49,403 bases of DNA from an uncultured Verrucomicrobiota bacterium (lineage in GTDB: Bacteria; Verrucomicrobiota; Verrucomicrobiia; Opitutales; Opitutaceae), in assembly GCA_903876795.1 (NCBI GenBank), contig CAIRBK010000095.1, positions 1 to 49,403 on the forward strand, given 5' to 3'. Below, in pieces: positions 8,675 to 17,485 of the stretch; position 1 is the first letter of the stretch, and each line of letters starts with the position of its first letter. The notes beneath the pieces were generated by a model. That model worked only from the letters and a program-made list of their open reading frames with translations, did no database searches and was not told the DNA's origin. The position numbers and the translations under genes were made by a program.

Positions 8675-8846
8675 GGGTGTGTTTCTGAAATAACTCAGGC
8701 AGTCGAACCCAACGAGTGAGACGACAAGCAGGCTGGGCCGGCGTTGCCCTCGACGGCACGACCCTCTGGGTCGCCTCCGTCTCGGCCGCCTTGGCCGAGC
8801 CCGCTTTTCCTCTCACGCCGCCCCGATTTATTTCAGAAACACACCC
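8675..8846. repeat. 172-bp palindromic intergenic repeat, copy 1
   Basis: Ends are inverted: GGGTGTGTTTCTGAAATAA at the left and its complement at the right, extended here by CTA/TAG. Internal hairpins include ACCC-TCT-GGGT and CTCGGCC-GCCTT-GGCCGAG (8781-8799). Same length as the copies at 14265 and 43820 and one base longer than the copy at 40662. It sits between the divergent EVE and PIN/TRAM genes. No long coding capacity; MITE-like or REP-like. Confidence 0.85.
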
Positions 8847-8926
8847 TAGATGAAGCCCCTCGCCGATGGAAAGGGAAAAGCCCCGGTCGCTCAGGCGGGC
8901 AGCCTTTTGGGGAAGAGACTCGATTC

Positions 8927-9928
8927 ATGAAAAACACCCTCTTGCCGATCCGCATATTGTTTGTGGTCCTCTGCGCCGCCGTCGGATGGCTGGTGTGTTA
9001 TACCGTGCGTGATTGGGACAGTCATCGACTGATGGCGGTTTTTATCGGCCTGGCCATCGGCCTGCTGGTCGTTCTCGTCGATATCATGCTGAAGGGTTTT
9101 TCCCTGCGGGGACTCTCGGCGATCACCTTCGGCATCGGAGTGGGCATGCTCATCGCCTATATGATTGGATCCTCTCCATTGCTGGACGAAGGGGATCCGC
9201 AGATCGTCTTTCTGGTCCGGCTCGGGCTCTTTCTGATTTGCACCTACTTGGCCACCGTGATCGCGCTGCGCGGCAAGGACGAGTTCAACCTGGTCATCCC
9301 CTATGTGCGTTTTGTGCCGCACGACGTGGAGACGCCGCTGTTGGTGGTGGATGTGAGCTCGTTGATCGACGGACGCATCTCCCGGGTCGCCGCCACCGGT
9401 TTCCTCGGTGCGGCGATGGTGATCCCTCAATTTGTGGTCAAGGAGCTGCAGTCTCTGGCGGAATCGGCCGATCCGAGTCTGCAGACCCGCGGGCGTCGCG
9501 GTCTCGAAACCCTCGGAGCGCTGCGCAGGATCCCCAACATCGATCTGCGGATTCACGAAAGCGATCTGGGCAAACGCACGGACATCGACGCCAAGCTGGT
9601 TTTTCTCACGCAATCAATGCGGGCGCGGCTGCTCACGAACAGTTACAACCTGGCGAAAATGGCGGAATTCAACGGGGTGACCTGCCTCAATCTCGGGCAA
9701 TTGGGCAGGGCGCTTCGTCCCGAGCTGGTGGCCGGTGAAATGCTCGAGGTGGAACTGCTCAAGCCCGGCAAGGAGGAGGGACAGGCGATCGGTTATCTGG
9801 ACGATCAATCACTGGTCGTCGTCAACGGCGGCCGCGGCTACATCGGCCGCAAGGTCAACGTGGAGATTGTCAGCGTCCTGCCGTCGTCTGCGGGCAAGAT
9901 GGTGTTTGCCCGTGTGGTCGAAGCGTAG
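8927..9928 (+). CDS. PIN/TRAM domain integral membrane protein (YacL type)
   Basis: A 333-aa protein with about four N-terminal transmembrane helices (residues 7-27, 35-54, 60-82, 95-115), a PIN nuclease-fold domain (about 140-265) and a C-terminal TRAM domain (about 275-333, GQAIGYLDDQSLVVV then GRGYIGRKVNVEI). This is the architecture of Bacillus YacL. PIN residues retained: Asp in VVDVSSLIDGR, Glu in FVVKELQ, Asp in DIDAKLV. The family TNDFNL motif is TNSYNL here, so the last acidic ligand is Ser and nuclease activity is doubtful. ATG 8927 precedes the first helix. Its 3' end overlaps the convergent MOSC gene by 59 bp. Confidence 0.9.
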   Translation: MKNTLLPIRILFVVLCAAVGWLVCYTVRDWDSHRLMAVFIGLAIGLLVVLVDIMLKGFSLRGLSAITFGIGVGMLIAYMIGSSPLLDEGDPQIVFLVRLGLFLICTYLATVIALRGKDEFNLVIPYVRFVPHDVETPLLVVDVSSLIDGRISRVAATGFLGAAMVIPQFVVKELQSLAESADPSLQTRGRRGLETLGALRRIPNIDLRIHESDLGKRTDIDAKLVFLTQSMRARLLTNSYNLAKMAEFNGVTCLNLGQLGRALRPELVAGEMLEVELLKPGKEEGQAIGYLDDQSLVVVNGGRGYIGRKVNVEIVSVLPSSAGKMVFARVVEA

Positions 9929-10394
9929 CTCCGGCGGCATCCGTCCGCAGGAGGCCGCCCGAGAGAATCTTCGCCCGAAGGCCGCCGCGTCCCTTGAGCG
10001 AGGCCTCGGCGCCTGGGGCGAAGGCTTCATTCATCCAATGGCAGGGCGAGCATTCGGCGGTGCCGAGAAACGTGACGCCCTGCACGGTGAAGGTCTGGCC
10101 GATGAGCGTGTTGAGGTCGATGCCTCGGGTGATGACGTTGCGGCGAAACACCGACGGCGCGCGGTCCCGCGTGTCGAGCGCGATGCAGAGTTCGTCGTAG
10201 ATCTCGGCGGCGAAGAACGTGATCTGTCCCTTGTAGTTGGGCTTAAAATCGAAAAACCGGTCGCCGCGCAGGCCTCGGCCCGCCACGCATTCGATCTCGG
10301 GCACGGCGATGACGGGGTGTTCGCCGGCGGCCTGACCATGGTGACCGAAGTAGTTGTGGCCCGGTGACAGGTAGAGATGCTCGATGAGGAACAT
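9870..10394 (-). CDS. MOSC domain protein
   Basis: A 174-aa protein with a MOSC (molybdenum cofactor sulfurase C-terminal) domain: early VAGRGLRGDRFF, then RRNVITRGIDLNTLIGQTFTVQGV and the cysteine-containing segment AECSPCHWM. MOSC domains bind pterin-molybdenum cofactor or carry sulfur for it. Placed last in the moa/moe/mog run, 2 bp after mog, which supports a role in cofactor maturation or handling. The last 25 residues are low-complexity and lie in the region overlapping the convergent PIN/TRAM gene. Confidence 0.85.
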   Translation of the reverse strand: MFLIEHLYLSPGHNYFGHHGQAAGEHPVIAVPEIECVAGRGLRGDRFFDFKPNYKGQITFFAAEIYDELCIALDTRDRAPSVFRRNVITRGIDLNTLIGQTFTVQGVTFLGTAECSPCHWMNEAFAPGAEASLKGRGGLRAKILSGGLLRTDAAGATLRPHGQTPSCPQTTAGR

Positions 10395-10396
10395 GG

Positions 10397-10870
10397 TCAG
10401 GAGCCGTTGAGGTGTTTAAGGCATTCGCGGATCGCCGGGAGGAGCGGCGGCAGGCATTCGCCGATGGCGCGCGGATTGCCGGGAAGATTGACGATCAGGG
10501 TGCGGCCGCGTGTGCCGGCGGTGGCGCGGGAGAGGATGGCGGTGGGAACCTTGGCGAAACTCACGGCGCGCATGGCCTCGCCGAAGCCGGGCAACTCGCG
10601 GTCGATCACGTCGCGCGTCGCCTCCGGGGTGACGTCTCTCGGGGCGGGACCGGTGCCGCCGGTGGTGACGACAAGATCGCAGCCCTCCTCGTCGCAGAGC
10701 GAGCGCAGGGTGTCGGCGATCATCGCGCGGTCATCCGGTATCAGGCGGGAGATGATGCCAGGTTCATTGACGAAGCCGGCCCGGAGCACTCGCTCGATCT
10801 CGGGTCCACTCAGGTCGGCGTAAACGCCGGACGAAGCGCGGTCGCTCAGGGTGACGCGGGCGATTTTCAT
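10397..10870 (-). CDS. mog: molybdopterin adenylyltransferase
   Basis: Adenylates molybdopterin before metal insertion. The 157-aa protein has the MogA/MoaB signature [20 protein letters not shown] (about 65-84) and a C-terminal NLPGNPRAI segment. Length near that of MoaB/MogA. It overlaps moaC by 4 bp (ATGA) and is followed by the MOSC gene after 2 bp. Whether it is closer to MogA or MoaB needs an alignment, but with MoeA present the MogA function is expected. Confidence 0.92.
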   Translation of the reverse strand: MKIARVTLSDRASSGVYADLSGPEIERVLRAGFVNEPGIISRLIPDDRAMIADTLRSLCDEEGCDLVVTTGGTGPAPRDVTPEATRDVIDRELPGFGEAMRAVSFAKVPTAILSRATAGTRGRTLIVNLPGNPRAIGECLPPLLPAIRECLKHLNGS

Positions 10871-11319
10871 GACTTTTCCTTGGTGGTCACGCGGACTTCG
10901 CCGATGACCATGTGTTTATCCACGGCCTTCATCATGTCGTAGAGGGTGAGCGCGGCGACGGAGACGGCGGTCAGGGCCTCGATCTCGACGCCGGTTTTAC
11001 CCGTGAGCCGGGCCTCGGCGGTGATGAGGATGCGGTCGCGCCTGACGGTGAAATCGACCGACACCTTGTCCAGGGCGAGCGGGTGGCAGAGCGGGATGAG
11101 GTCGGCGGTTTTTTTGGCGGCCATGATGCCGGCGAGACGGGCGCAGGCGAGCACATCGCCTTTCGGGAGGGCCTGTTTTTTGAGGAGACGGATGGTTGCA
11201 GGAGCGCAACGCAGTTCCCCCGAGGCGACGGCGCGCCGGAGCTGGGGCGGTTTGGCGCCGACATCGACCATCGTGGCGGCGCCGGTTTCGTCGAGGTGGG
11301 AGAATGTCTTGGTTTTCAT
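10867..11319 (-). CDS. moaC: cyclic pyranopterin monophosphate synthase
   Basis: Converts the MoaA product to cyclic pyranopterin monophosphate. The 150-aa protein shows TMVDVGAK (16-23), [13 protein letters not shown] (69-81) and [20 protein letters not shown] followed by KAVDKHM with the catalytic Asp/Lys region. Length typical. Starts at ATG 11319, overlapping the moeA stop by 4 bp, and itself overlaps mog by 4 bp, so the three are coupled. Confidence 0.96.
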   Translation of the reverse strand: MKTKTFSHLDETGAATMVDVGAKPPQLRRAVASGELRCAPATIRLLKKQALPKGDVLACARLAGIMAAKKTADLIPLCHPLALDKVSVDFTVRRDRILITAEARLTGKTGVEIEALTAVSVAALTLYDMMKAVDKHMVIGEVRVTTKEKS

Positions 11320-12497
11320 CGGCAGGGGAGAACATCGACTTCGGCCCCGGCCGCAGTGGCGGCGGGGACGCGCAACAGACCCTCGGCCGCGCCCAGCACG
11401 GTGAGGTCGGACGAGTCGCGCCAAGGGAGCGGCTTTGCGCGACGCTGGGTGCCCTCGTCGGCCCAGACGCAGGGCCACCACGTCTCGCGAGGGTCGGGCC
11501 GCACCTCGCTGCCGGGGGCCAGCCGCGCGCGCACGAGGGGCACGGGCGCGGTCCCGGCCAGGCGGGCGAGCACGCGGCGCACAAACAAATGGAAACAGAC
11601 GAAGTGCGAGAGCGGGTTGCCCGGCAGGCCGAAGGCGAGCCGGCCGTCGCGGGAGGCGGCGATGAAGGGTTTGCCGGGACGGCTGGCGACCTTGTCGCAA
11701 TGAATCGTGAAACCCCGCGCGGCGAGCAGAGCGCCGGTGTGGTCGTGGTCGCCGACGCTGGCTCCGCCGCTGACAAGAATGACATCGGCATCGGTGGCCA
11801 AGGCGGCGTCCAGGGCCGCGGCGGTGTCGTGGCGGGAGTCCCCGACCCGTTGTTGCCAGATCAATTCGGCGTGAGCGTCGCCGAGCAGTCCGGCGATGAG
11901 CGTCGAGTTGGAATCGCGAATCTGGCCGGGGGCGGGAGATTGTTCCGGCGGGACCAGTTCCGCTCCGGTAACGAGATGGGCGATACGGGCACGCCGGGAG
12001 ACCAGGGGCGTGGTGGCCCCCACCGAGGCCAGCAGGGCCAGGGCGCCGGCGTTGAGGAGTTGTCCGGGTGCGAGCAAGGTGTCGCCCGCCCGGGCCTGGG
12101 ATGCGCGGCGACGGACGTGCCGCGGCGACGGCGGCTGCAGCAACATGAGCTGGCCAGTGTCGTTAAGGTGGGTGTCTTCCTGCATGACCAGCGCGGCGCA
12201 CCCGGAAGGCAGCGCGCTGCCAGTGAGCACGCGCAAGGCGGTGCCGGGCACCGGGGCGCCCGAAGGAGCCGGCCTGCCGGGCGGAACGGTGCCGACGAGG
12301 CTGACGAGTCCTGCGGGTTGCGACGGGTGCACGAGGTATCCGTCGATGGCGGAGCGGTCGAACGGCGGCTGGTCTTCGGGCGCGAGCAGGGGTTCTCGCA
12401 GCACGCGACCGCGGGCGGAGGCGAGCGGGATACGTTCGGTGGGTAGAGGAGCCGCGAGGCCGTCGAGGCGTGCCCAGAGATCGGTGACGGTGATCAT
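11316..12497 (-). CDS. moeA: molybdopterin molybdenumtransferase
   Basis: Inserts molybdate into adenylylated molybdopterin. The 393-aa protein has [12 protein letters not shown] (45-56), a central MoCF-binding domain with [16 protein letters not shown], and [13 protein letters not shown] followed by the C-terminal domain IV. Length fits MoeA. It overlaps both neighbours by 4 bp: moaE upstream at 12494-12497 and moaC downstream. No fusion to other domains. Confidence 0.95.
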   Translation of the reverse strand: MITVTDLWARLDGLAAPLPTERIPLASARGRVLREPLLAPEDQPPFDRSAIDGYLVHPSQPAGLVSLVGTVPPGRPAPSGAPVPGTALRVLTGSALPSGCAALVMQEDTHLNDTGQLMLLQPPSPRHVRRRASQARAGDTLLAPGQLLNAGALALLASVGATTPLVSRRARIAHLVTGAELVPPEQSPAPGQIRDSNSTLIAGLLGDAHAELIWQQRVGDSRHDTAAALDAALATDADVILVSGGASVGDHDHTGALLAARGFTIHCDKVASRPGKPFIAASRDGRLAFGLPGNPLSHFVCFHLFVRRVLARLAGTAPVPLVRARLAPGSEVRPDPRETWWPCVWADEGTQRRAKPLPWRDSSDLTVLGAAEGLLRVPAATAAGAEVDVLPCR

Positions 12498-12877
12498 GCG
12501 GGCAGGGTGTCCGTTTTCCAGATGGGGACGTCTTGTTTCAACCGGTCCATGAAGGCGGCGAGCACTGCGAAGGCGGGAGCGCGGTGGCGGGCCTGGACGG
12601 TGATGTGGATGGCGGCTTCGCCTACCGGCACGACTCCAATGCGGTGTTGGACAAAGACTGAGTGGCAGGAGTGGGCGGCGGCGAGTTCCACCAGCAGCCG
12701 GTGCATCACGGTCTCGGCCATGGGTTGATAGGCTTCGTAAACAAGGGCGGTGATGGGGTGGCCGTTTTCCTCGCCGCGCACGGTGCCGGTGAACGTGGCA
12801 ATTGCGCCTACGCCGGAGACCGCAGGCGGGGCAGTCGGGATGATGACGGCAGATGAAATGAGAACTTCGATGCGCAC
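12494..12877 (-). CDS. moaE: molybdopterin synthase catalytic subunit
   Basis: With MoaD it adds the dithiolene sulfurs to cyclic pyranopterin monophosphate. From the GTG at 12877 (VRIEVLISS) the protein is 127 residues. It contains GAIATFTGTVR, YEAYQPMAE, the HRIGVVPVGEAAIHI segment, RHRAPAF and the catalytic-lysine motif DRLKQDVPIWK near the end. No ATG fits; starts farther upstream would run through moaD in another frame. It lies 13 bp after moaD and overlaps moeA by 4 bp. Confidence 0.93.
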   Translation of the reverse strand: MRIEVLISSAVIIPTAPPAVSGVGAIATFTGTVRGEENGHPITALVYEAYQPMAETVMHRLLVELAAAHSCHSVFVQHRIGVVPVGEAAIHITVQARHRAPAFAVLAAFMDRLKQDVPIWKTDTLPA

Positions 12878-12890
12878 GGATGGGGGATAT

Positions 12891-13130
12891 TCAGCCGCCG
12901 GAGACGGGCGGAATGAGGGCGATTTCGTCGGTTGGGCCGATGAGTGCGTCGGCGGGCAGGAAGTCGTTGCAGCGGGCGAGTCGCGAGCTGGTGCGCAAGG
13001 CGGCGAGGGCGGGGTGGCGTTGGAGCAGTTTCTCCCAAAAGTCGCCCGAGGAAAGCGGGACATCTGCGGGAATTTCCTCCTGGGAGACACCGGTGATGCG
13101 GCGGGCATGGGCGAAGTAGAGGACAGTCAT
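12891..13130 (-). CDS. moaD: molybdopterin synthase sulfur-carrier subunit
   Basis: Small ubiquitin-fold protein that carries sulfur as a C-terminal thiocarboxylate to MoaE. The 79-aa product ends in Gly-Gly (PPVSGG), the required tail, and has the expected beta-grasp pattern with EIALIPPVSGG as the last strand. No MoeB-type activating enzyme is in the window, so that activity must be encoded elsewhere. Confidence 0.92.
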   Translation of the reverse strand: MTVLYFAHARRITGVSQEEIPADVPLSSGDFWEKLLQRHPALAALRTSSRLARCNDFLPADALIGPTDEIALIPPVSGG

Positions 13131-13149
13131 CGAAGAGTAAGGGGCGGAT

Positions 13150-13175
13150 AAAGTGTCACCTAATAGGTGACGCTT
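13150..13175. promoter_or_regulatory. palindrome between moaA and moaD
   Basis: Arms AAAG(T)GTCACCT and AGGTGAC(G)CTTT face each other across AAT in the 54-bp gap between the moaA stop and the moaD start. It could be a weak terminator or attenuator, a processing site, or an operator for moaD. No long T tract follows on either strand beyond CTTT. Confidence 0.55.
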
Positions 13176-13184
13176 TGGATTGGG

Positions 13185-14156
13185 TCAGCCGCCGATGGCG
13201 GTCATAGGGCGGGCGGGTTGGTAGTCGGCCTGGAAGGTGTGGTCTTCCGGTTTGTTGGCGATGGCGTCGCGGAGGAGGGCGTCGAGGTCGGCGTGGCCGG
13301 CGCGCAGCGGGGCGAGCAAGTCGATCTCGCCGTGGCGCCCGAGGCAGGGGCGCAGTTTGCCGTCGGCGGTGAGGCGGAGCTTGTTGCAGGCGCCGCAGAA
13401 ATCGGTGGTCGTCAGCGCGCCGATGAAACCGACGACGGCGCCATTGGCGGCGCGGGCGTAACGGGCGGGGCCGTGTCCGGCGCGGTAGTCGGGGAGTGTT
13501 TCGAGCGGGCCGAGTTCCGACTCGATGCGGGCGCGGGCGTCGCCGCAGGAGAGGAAATTGTTCGTATTAAGAACATCGGTGCGGGTGAGAGGCATCAACT
13601 CGATGAAACGCACGGGCGTGCGGTGCTCGGCGGCGAAGCGGACGAGGGGGACGAGCCGGTCTTCGTTGACGCCGCGCATGAGGACCACGTTGAGCTTGAC
13701 CGATTCGAAGTCGCACGAGAGGGCCGCGTGGATTCCGGCCAGCGCCTCATCCAGACGACCGCCGGTGACGCGGCGGTAGATGTCGGTGTCGAGGGCGTCG
13801 AGGGAGACGTTGACCGAGGTGACGCCGGCGGCGCGGAGCTCGCGGGCGGCGTCGGCCAGGCGGGTGCCGTTGGTGGAGAGGCCGAGGCTGCGTGTCGCGG
13901 GCAAGGCGGCAATGCCGGCGGCGATGGCGACGAGGTCGGGGCGGAGGAGCGGCTCGCCGCCGGTGAGGCGGAACTTGCGGAATCCGAGCGCGGAGGCGGA
14001 GGCGGCGATGCGCACGAGTTCGTCGGCGGTGAGGTGGTCGGGGCGTTGGGCCCAGCCCTTGTAGCCCTCGGGCATGCAGTAGAGGCAGCGCTCGTTGCAC
14101 CGGTCGGTGACGGAGATGCGCAGGTAGTCGATGGTGCGTCCGAATGGGTCAGTCAT
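13185..14156 (-). CDS. moaA: GTP 3',8-cyclase
   Basis: Radical SAM enzyme that starts molybdenum cofactor synthesis from GTP. From ATG 14156 the protein is 323 residues. The N-terminal SAM cluster motif is CNERCLYC (Cys20, 24, 27), followed by FRLTGGEPLLR; the C-terminal substrate cluster is CGACNKLRLTADGKLRPC (CX2CX13C). It ends TAIGG, the conserved Gly-Gly tail. The frame continues upstream but only into spacer. First structural gene of the cofactor run, with moaD, moaE, moeA, moaC and mog following. Confidence 0.96.
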   Translation of the reverse strand: MTDPFGRTIDYLRISVTDRCNERCLYCMPEGYKGWAQRPDHLTADELVRIAASASALGFRKFRLTGGEPLLRPDLVAIAAGIAALPATRSLGLSTNGTRLADAARELRAAGVTSVNVSLDALDTDIYRRVTGGRLDEALAGIHAALSCDFESVKLNVVLMRGVNEDRLVPLVRFAAEHRTPVRFIELMPLTRTDVLNTNNFLSCGDARARIESELGPLETLPDYRAGHGPARYARAANGAVVGFIGALTTTDFCGACNKLRLTADGKLRPCLGRHGEIDLLAPLRAGHADLDALLRDAIANKPEDHTFQADYQPARPMTAIGG

Positions 14157-14264
14157 GGAATCAAATGGTCGTCTATGATGCGCGAATTTTTTTTTCGACC
14201 AGCCGTACGGCAATCAAGGCCGGCGATGCGGAAACGGCCGTCAGGATCAATGCCCGATGACCTT

Positions 14265-14436
14265 GGGTGTGTTTCTGAAATAACTGAGGTCGTCGAACTC
14301 TGCGAGTGAGAGGATAAGCAGGCTGGGCCGGCGTTGCCCTCGACGGTACGACCCGCCGGGTCGCCTCCGTCTCGGTCGTCTTGGCCGAGCCCGCTTCTCC
14401 TCTCACGCCGGCCCGATTCATTTTAGAAGCACACCC
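14265..14436. repeat. 172-bp palindromic intergenic repeat, copy 2
   Basis: Same family as 8675-8846. Terminal repeats GGGTGTGTTTCTGAAAT and its near-complement at 14418-14436, internal hairpin CTCGGTC-GTCTT-GGCCGAG with a G-T pair. It lies in the leader between the ModE-type palindrome and moaA. The dinucleotide TT flanks both sides; copy 1 is flanked by TA. Confidence 0.85.
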
Positions 14437-14775
14437 TTGGCCGATTTGAATTCGCAGGTGCATTCCGGGGGAGTGGGTTGCCGTGCAATCCGTAACAAGA
14501 TACGCGCTCATGACGGTGGGCCTGAATCCGCCGATTGCGCACGACCCCAAAAGGGTTCCGGCCAAGTGCCCGCCGGCGAGCAGTCGGGAAAAGACCTGGC
14601 CGGGCGGAAGCATGAAAGCGGTGCCGGGAGCGAGGTTGCCTTGCGAGCACCGCGTGTTGAGAAAGGGCGCGTGCATCGCCCGGAAAACGACGAGGAAGCG
14701 GTGGCTCCGAAGAACCGGAAAAACAGGGAAAGCACGGTGTGGACCCTCATCGGCGGCAACGTTCGTCAAAACCTT
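14437..14775. other. 339-bp stretch without a convincing gene
   Basis: A minus-strand frame stays open from 14787 (TTG) through this stretch and the repeat to 14173, with hydrophobic pieces such as LLAGGHLAGTLLGSCAIGGF, but it has no good start, no recognisable family and ends in repeat sequence. It may be a decayed gene or a long moaA leader. I looked for a Moco-type riboswitch and could not recognise one. Confidence 0.4.
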
Positions 14776-14799
14776 CGATATATTCAAAGAAATATAACG
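14776..14799. promoter_or_regulatory. ModE-type operator palindrome
   Basis: CGATATAT, eight bases, then ATATAACG. This matches the half-sites (CGnTATAT...ATATAACG) and spacing of the Escherichia coli ModE operator, with one mismatch between the arms. It lies 38 bp past the ModE-type gene and about 620 bp upstream of moaA, in an AT-rich island within GC-rich DNA. The link to ModE is inference from motif likeness plus the neighbouring regulator gene. Confidence 0.6.
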
Positions 14800-14837
14800 A
14801 TTTTACCCATGAAATCGCTTGATGTTTGTGGTGAGCG

Positions 14838-15209
14838 TCACTGCTTCCCGGGGGGACTGCCTTCGAGGATTTTTTGGAGGCGACCGGCGTGTGTGGCGAC
14901 GGCCTCGCGGGCGCGGCCTTCCATGTCGCGGTAGAGGCGCAGCACCTCCCGGCCGGTGTCGGTGAGGTGCGCGCCGCCGCCGGACGCGCCGCCGCGCGAC
15001 TTGACGATGAGTGGCTCGGGGAAGGCTTTTTCGAGACTGCGGACAATGGTCCAGGCGCGCATGTAAGACATGCCCATGGCGGCGGCGGCCTCGCGGATGG
15101 AGCCGGTGGCGGCGATGTGTTCGAGCAAAGAGGCTTTGCCCGGGCCGAAGGCGAAGGCGCGGCCGGCGTTGATGCGAATGTTCGGTTCGATCGTAAGTGG
15201 CGCGTACAT
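14838..15209 (-). CDS. ModE-type winged-helix regulator (N-terminal domain only)
   Basis: A 123-aa LysR-like winged helix protein of the ModE N-terminal family: RAFAFGPGKASLLEHIAATG, SIREAAAAMGMSYMRAWTIV as the helix-turn-helix, then a glycine-rich wing (SRGGASGGGAHLT) and a C-terminal helix. It lacks the two molybdate-binding MOP domains of full ModE, so it may sense another signal or need a separate molybdate binder. It sits between nasA (44 bp upstream) and the moa genes, next to a ModE-type palindrome, which points to control of cofactor and nitrate genes. Confidence 0.85.
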   Translation of the reverse strand: MYAPLTIEPNIRINAGRAFAFGPGKASLLEHIAATGSIREAAAAMGMSYMRAWTIVRSLEKAFPEPLIVKSRGGASGGGAHLTDTGREVLRLYRDMEGRAREAVATHAGRLQKILEGSPPGKQ

Positions 15210-15253
15210 GGCGGCATCGTTGTCGGCGACGGAAGCGCCGGCAAGCAGGCTGA

Positions 15254-17485
15254 CTACGGGCGGGAGACGCGGACGGCGCAGGCCTTGTAGCTGGGTTGGC
15301 GGGAGTGCGGGTCGAAGGCCGGGAAGGTGAGGCGGTTCACGGTATCGAAGTGCATCGGCATGAAGACCTGGCCGGGTTGCACCGTGGGCGTCACGACGGC
15401 GAAGGCGGACGATTCGCCCCGGCGGGAGCCCACGATGACGCGGTCGTTTTCGCGGATCCCGAGGCGGGCGGCGTCGGCGGGGTTGATTTCGAGGTAGAGG
15501 GAGGAGGGCGCGAGCTTGCGGAGCACGTCGCTTTTGTCGGTGCGGGAGCCGGTGTGCCACTGGGCGGAGGAGCCGCGGCCGGTGTTGAGCAGGAACGGGT
15601 ACTCGGCGCAGGGCGGCTCGGGCATGGGGCGCGGTTCATCGAAGAGGAAGAGCGCGCGTTGATCGGCGGTGAAGAACCGTCCGTCGGCGAAGAGGCGGCG
15701 GTGGCGAACGCCCGGTGGGTTGGCTGGAGCGGTTTGGCTTGATGAACCGGCGGCGGGGCAGGGCCACTGGATGCCGCCCTCGCGCTGGATGTGATCGTAG
15801 CCCTCGATGCCGGTGAAGTCGCAGGGTTGTCCGTGCGAGAGTTCGCGCAGGAGACGGAACGCGGCCTCGGGGGATTCCCAGCGGGTGAAGAGCTCGCCGC
15901 AGCCCCAGGCGGTGGCGACGAGCTTGAAGATGGCGAAGTCGGAGAGCGCCTGGCCCGGGGCGCGGGAGACCTTGCGGGAGACGCCGAGACGGCGTTCGCT
16001 GTTGATGAAGACGCCGTCCTTCTCGCCCCAGCCGGCGGCGGGCAGGACGAGGTCGGCCATCCGTGCTATCTCGGTGGTGCCATACAGGTCCTGCACGACG
16101 AGGAAATCGAGTTTGGCGCGAAGTTCGGGGAAGCGGCGCTGGTTTATCCAGGAGTGGGCAGTGTTGGTGGCGATAACCCAGAGACCCTTGATCGCGCCGG
16201 TGTCGATGCCGTCGAGAATCTGGTCGTAGGCCCAGCTCTTTTCGGCGGGGATGAGGGCGGGGTCGATGCCGAGGATGGCGGCGACGTGTGCGCGGTGGTC
16301 CGGTTTGGCGAAGTCACGACCGCCGAGCAGCGAGGTGGCGTTGCCAAAGAGGCGGGACCCCATGGCGTTGCACTGGCCGGTGATGGAGTTGGCGCCGGTG
16401 CCGGGGCGGCCGATGTGCCCGGTCATCAGCGCGAGGTTGATGATGGCCTGGGCGGTGCGGGTGGATTCGTGACCCTGGTTGACGCCCATGGTCCACCAGA
16501 AGGAGACGCGCTCCTTCGAGGCGATGATCTCGACGACCCGGTGGAGCGTGGCGACCGGCAGGCCGGTCTCGGCGGCGACGCGGTCGGGGGTGAATTTTTG
16601 AACGAAGGCGGCGAAGGCCTCGTAGTTGGACGTGTGGGCTTCGATGAAGTCGCGTTTGACCGCGCCGCGGGCGATGAGGAGGTGGGCGAAGCCGTAGAGC
16701 AGGGTGAGATCGCTCTTGGGGCGCAACGGGACGTGCAGCGAGGCGGCGACGGCGGTTTCGGTGCGGCGCGGGTCGATCACGACGATCTCTGGCTTGCGGC
16801 GGTTCATCATCACGCGCTGCCACATGATGGGGTGGGCGATGCAGGGATTGGCCCCGATGAAAATCAAGGCGTCGCTTTCCTCGAAGTCGGCGTAGGTGAA
16901 CGGCGGGGCGTCGAAACCGAAGGATTGTTTGTAGGCGATGTGCGAGGTGGCCATGCACTGGCGGGTGTTGGAGTCAACGTGCAGCATGCCCATGCCGAAC
17001 TTCGCGAGCGCGCCGAGCAGGGCCATTTCCTCCATGACGATCTGGCCGGTGCTGAGAAAGGAAAGGCTGTGCGGACCGTGCGCCTGCTGGATGTTTTTAA
17101 AGTTGCCGACGAAGGCATCGAGGGCGGCGTCCCAGGAGACCGGTTCGAGTTGTCCGGTGGAGCGGTTCCGCAGAAGCGGTGAAGTCAGGCGGTCGGGAGC
17201 GGCCAGCGGGGCGAGGGACTCCCAGCCCTTGGGACAGGCCATGCCCAGGTTGACGGGGTAGTCGGGATCGGGGCTGAGGTTGATGGCCTGGCCCGAGGCG
17301 TCGAGGTGGACGTTGAGGGAGCAGCCGGTGCTGCAGAAGCCGCAGATGGATTTGGCGGTCCCGGCCGGGGCGAGGCGGGTCGGGACCTGGGGGAGCCCCA
17401 GGCCGTGGGCGGCGGGCGCGCGCACGAGTTCGGCGGTCATGGGGCCGGAGCGGGAGTGGAGCAGATTGTTAAGCACCGAGTTCAT
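15254..17485 (-). CDS. nasA: assimilatory nitrate reductase, molybdopterin catalytic subunit
   Basis: Reduces nitrate to nitrite in the cytoplasm with a bis-MGD cofactor. From ATG 17485 the protein is 743 residues. The N-terminal [4Fe-4S] motif is CGFCSTGC (Cys48, 51, 55) with the fourth Cys in GMACPKGW (Cys84). The molybdopterin oxidoreductase core follows, with [46 protein letters not shown] and [11 protein letters not shown], and a C-terminal dinucleotide-binding domain ends [12 protein letters not shown]. No twin-arginine signal is seen, supporting the assimilatory (cytoplasmic) type. Its start overlaps the DmsBC-like gene by 4 bp (ATGA). It lacks an extra C-terminal [2Fe-2S] domain, so electrons must come from the neighbouring proteins. 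Confidence 0.92.
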   Translation of the reverse strand: MNSVLNNLLHSRSGPMTAELVRAPAAHGLGLPQVPTRLAPAGTAKSICGFCSTGCSLNVHLDASGQAINLSPDPDYPVNLGMACPKGWESLAPLAAPDRLTSPLLRNRSTGQLEPVSWDAALDAFVGNFKNIQQAHGPHSLSFLSTGQIVMEEMALLGALAKFGMGMLHVDSNTRQCMATSHIAYKQSFGFDAPPFTYADFEESDALIFIGANPCIAHPIMWQRVMMNRRKPEIVVIDPRRTETAVAASLHVPLRPKSDLTLLYGFAHLLIARGAVKRDFIEAHTSNYEAFAAFVQKFTPDRVAAETGLPVATLHRVVEIIASKERVSFWWTMGVNQGHESTRTAQAIINLALMTGHIGRPGTGANSITGQCNAMGSRLFGNATSLLGGRDFAKPDHRAHVAAILGIDPALIPAEKSWAYDQILDGIDTGAIKGLWVIATNTAHSWINQRRFPELRAKLDFLVVQDLYGTTEIARMADLVLPAAGWGEKDGVFINSERRLGVSRKVSRAPGQALSDFAIFKLVATAWGCGELFTRWESPEAAFRLLRELSHGQPCDFTGIEGYDHIQREGGIQWPCPAAGSSSQTAPANPPGVRHRRLFADGRFFTADQRALFLFDEPRPMPEPPCAEYPFLLNTGRGSSAQWHTGSRTDKSDVLRKLAPSSLYLEINPADAARLGIRENDRVIVGSRRGESSAFAVVTPTVQPGQVFMPMHFDTVNRLTFPAFDPHSRQPSYKACAVRVSRP

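Noticed and set aside
8646-8816. Possible peptide encoded by the 172-bp repeat (conserved minus-strand reading)
   Set aside because: The four copies differ in frame-neutral and frame-changing ways, and structure (paired changes) explains the conservation better; no start or ribosome site.
8232-8816. Longer EVE protein starting at 8816
   Set aside because: The extra N-terminus lies in the repeat and has no counterpart in the EVE family; ATG 8645 gives the normal start.
14157-14775. Moco riboswitch upstream of moaA
   Set aside because: I could not find the conserved paired elements in the minus-strand leader; left as unexplained leader.
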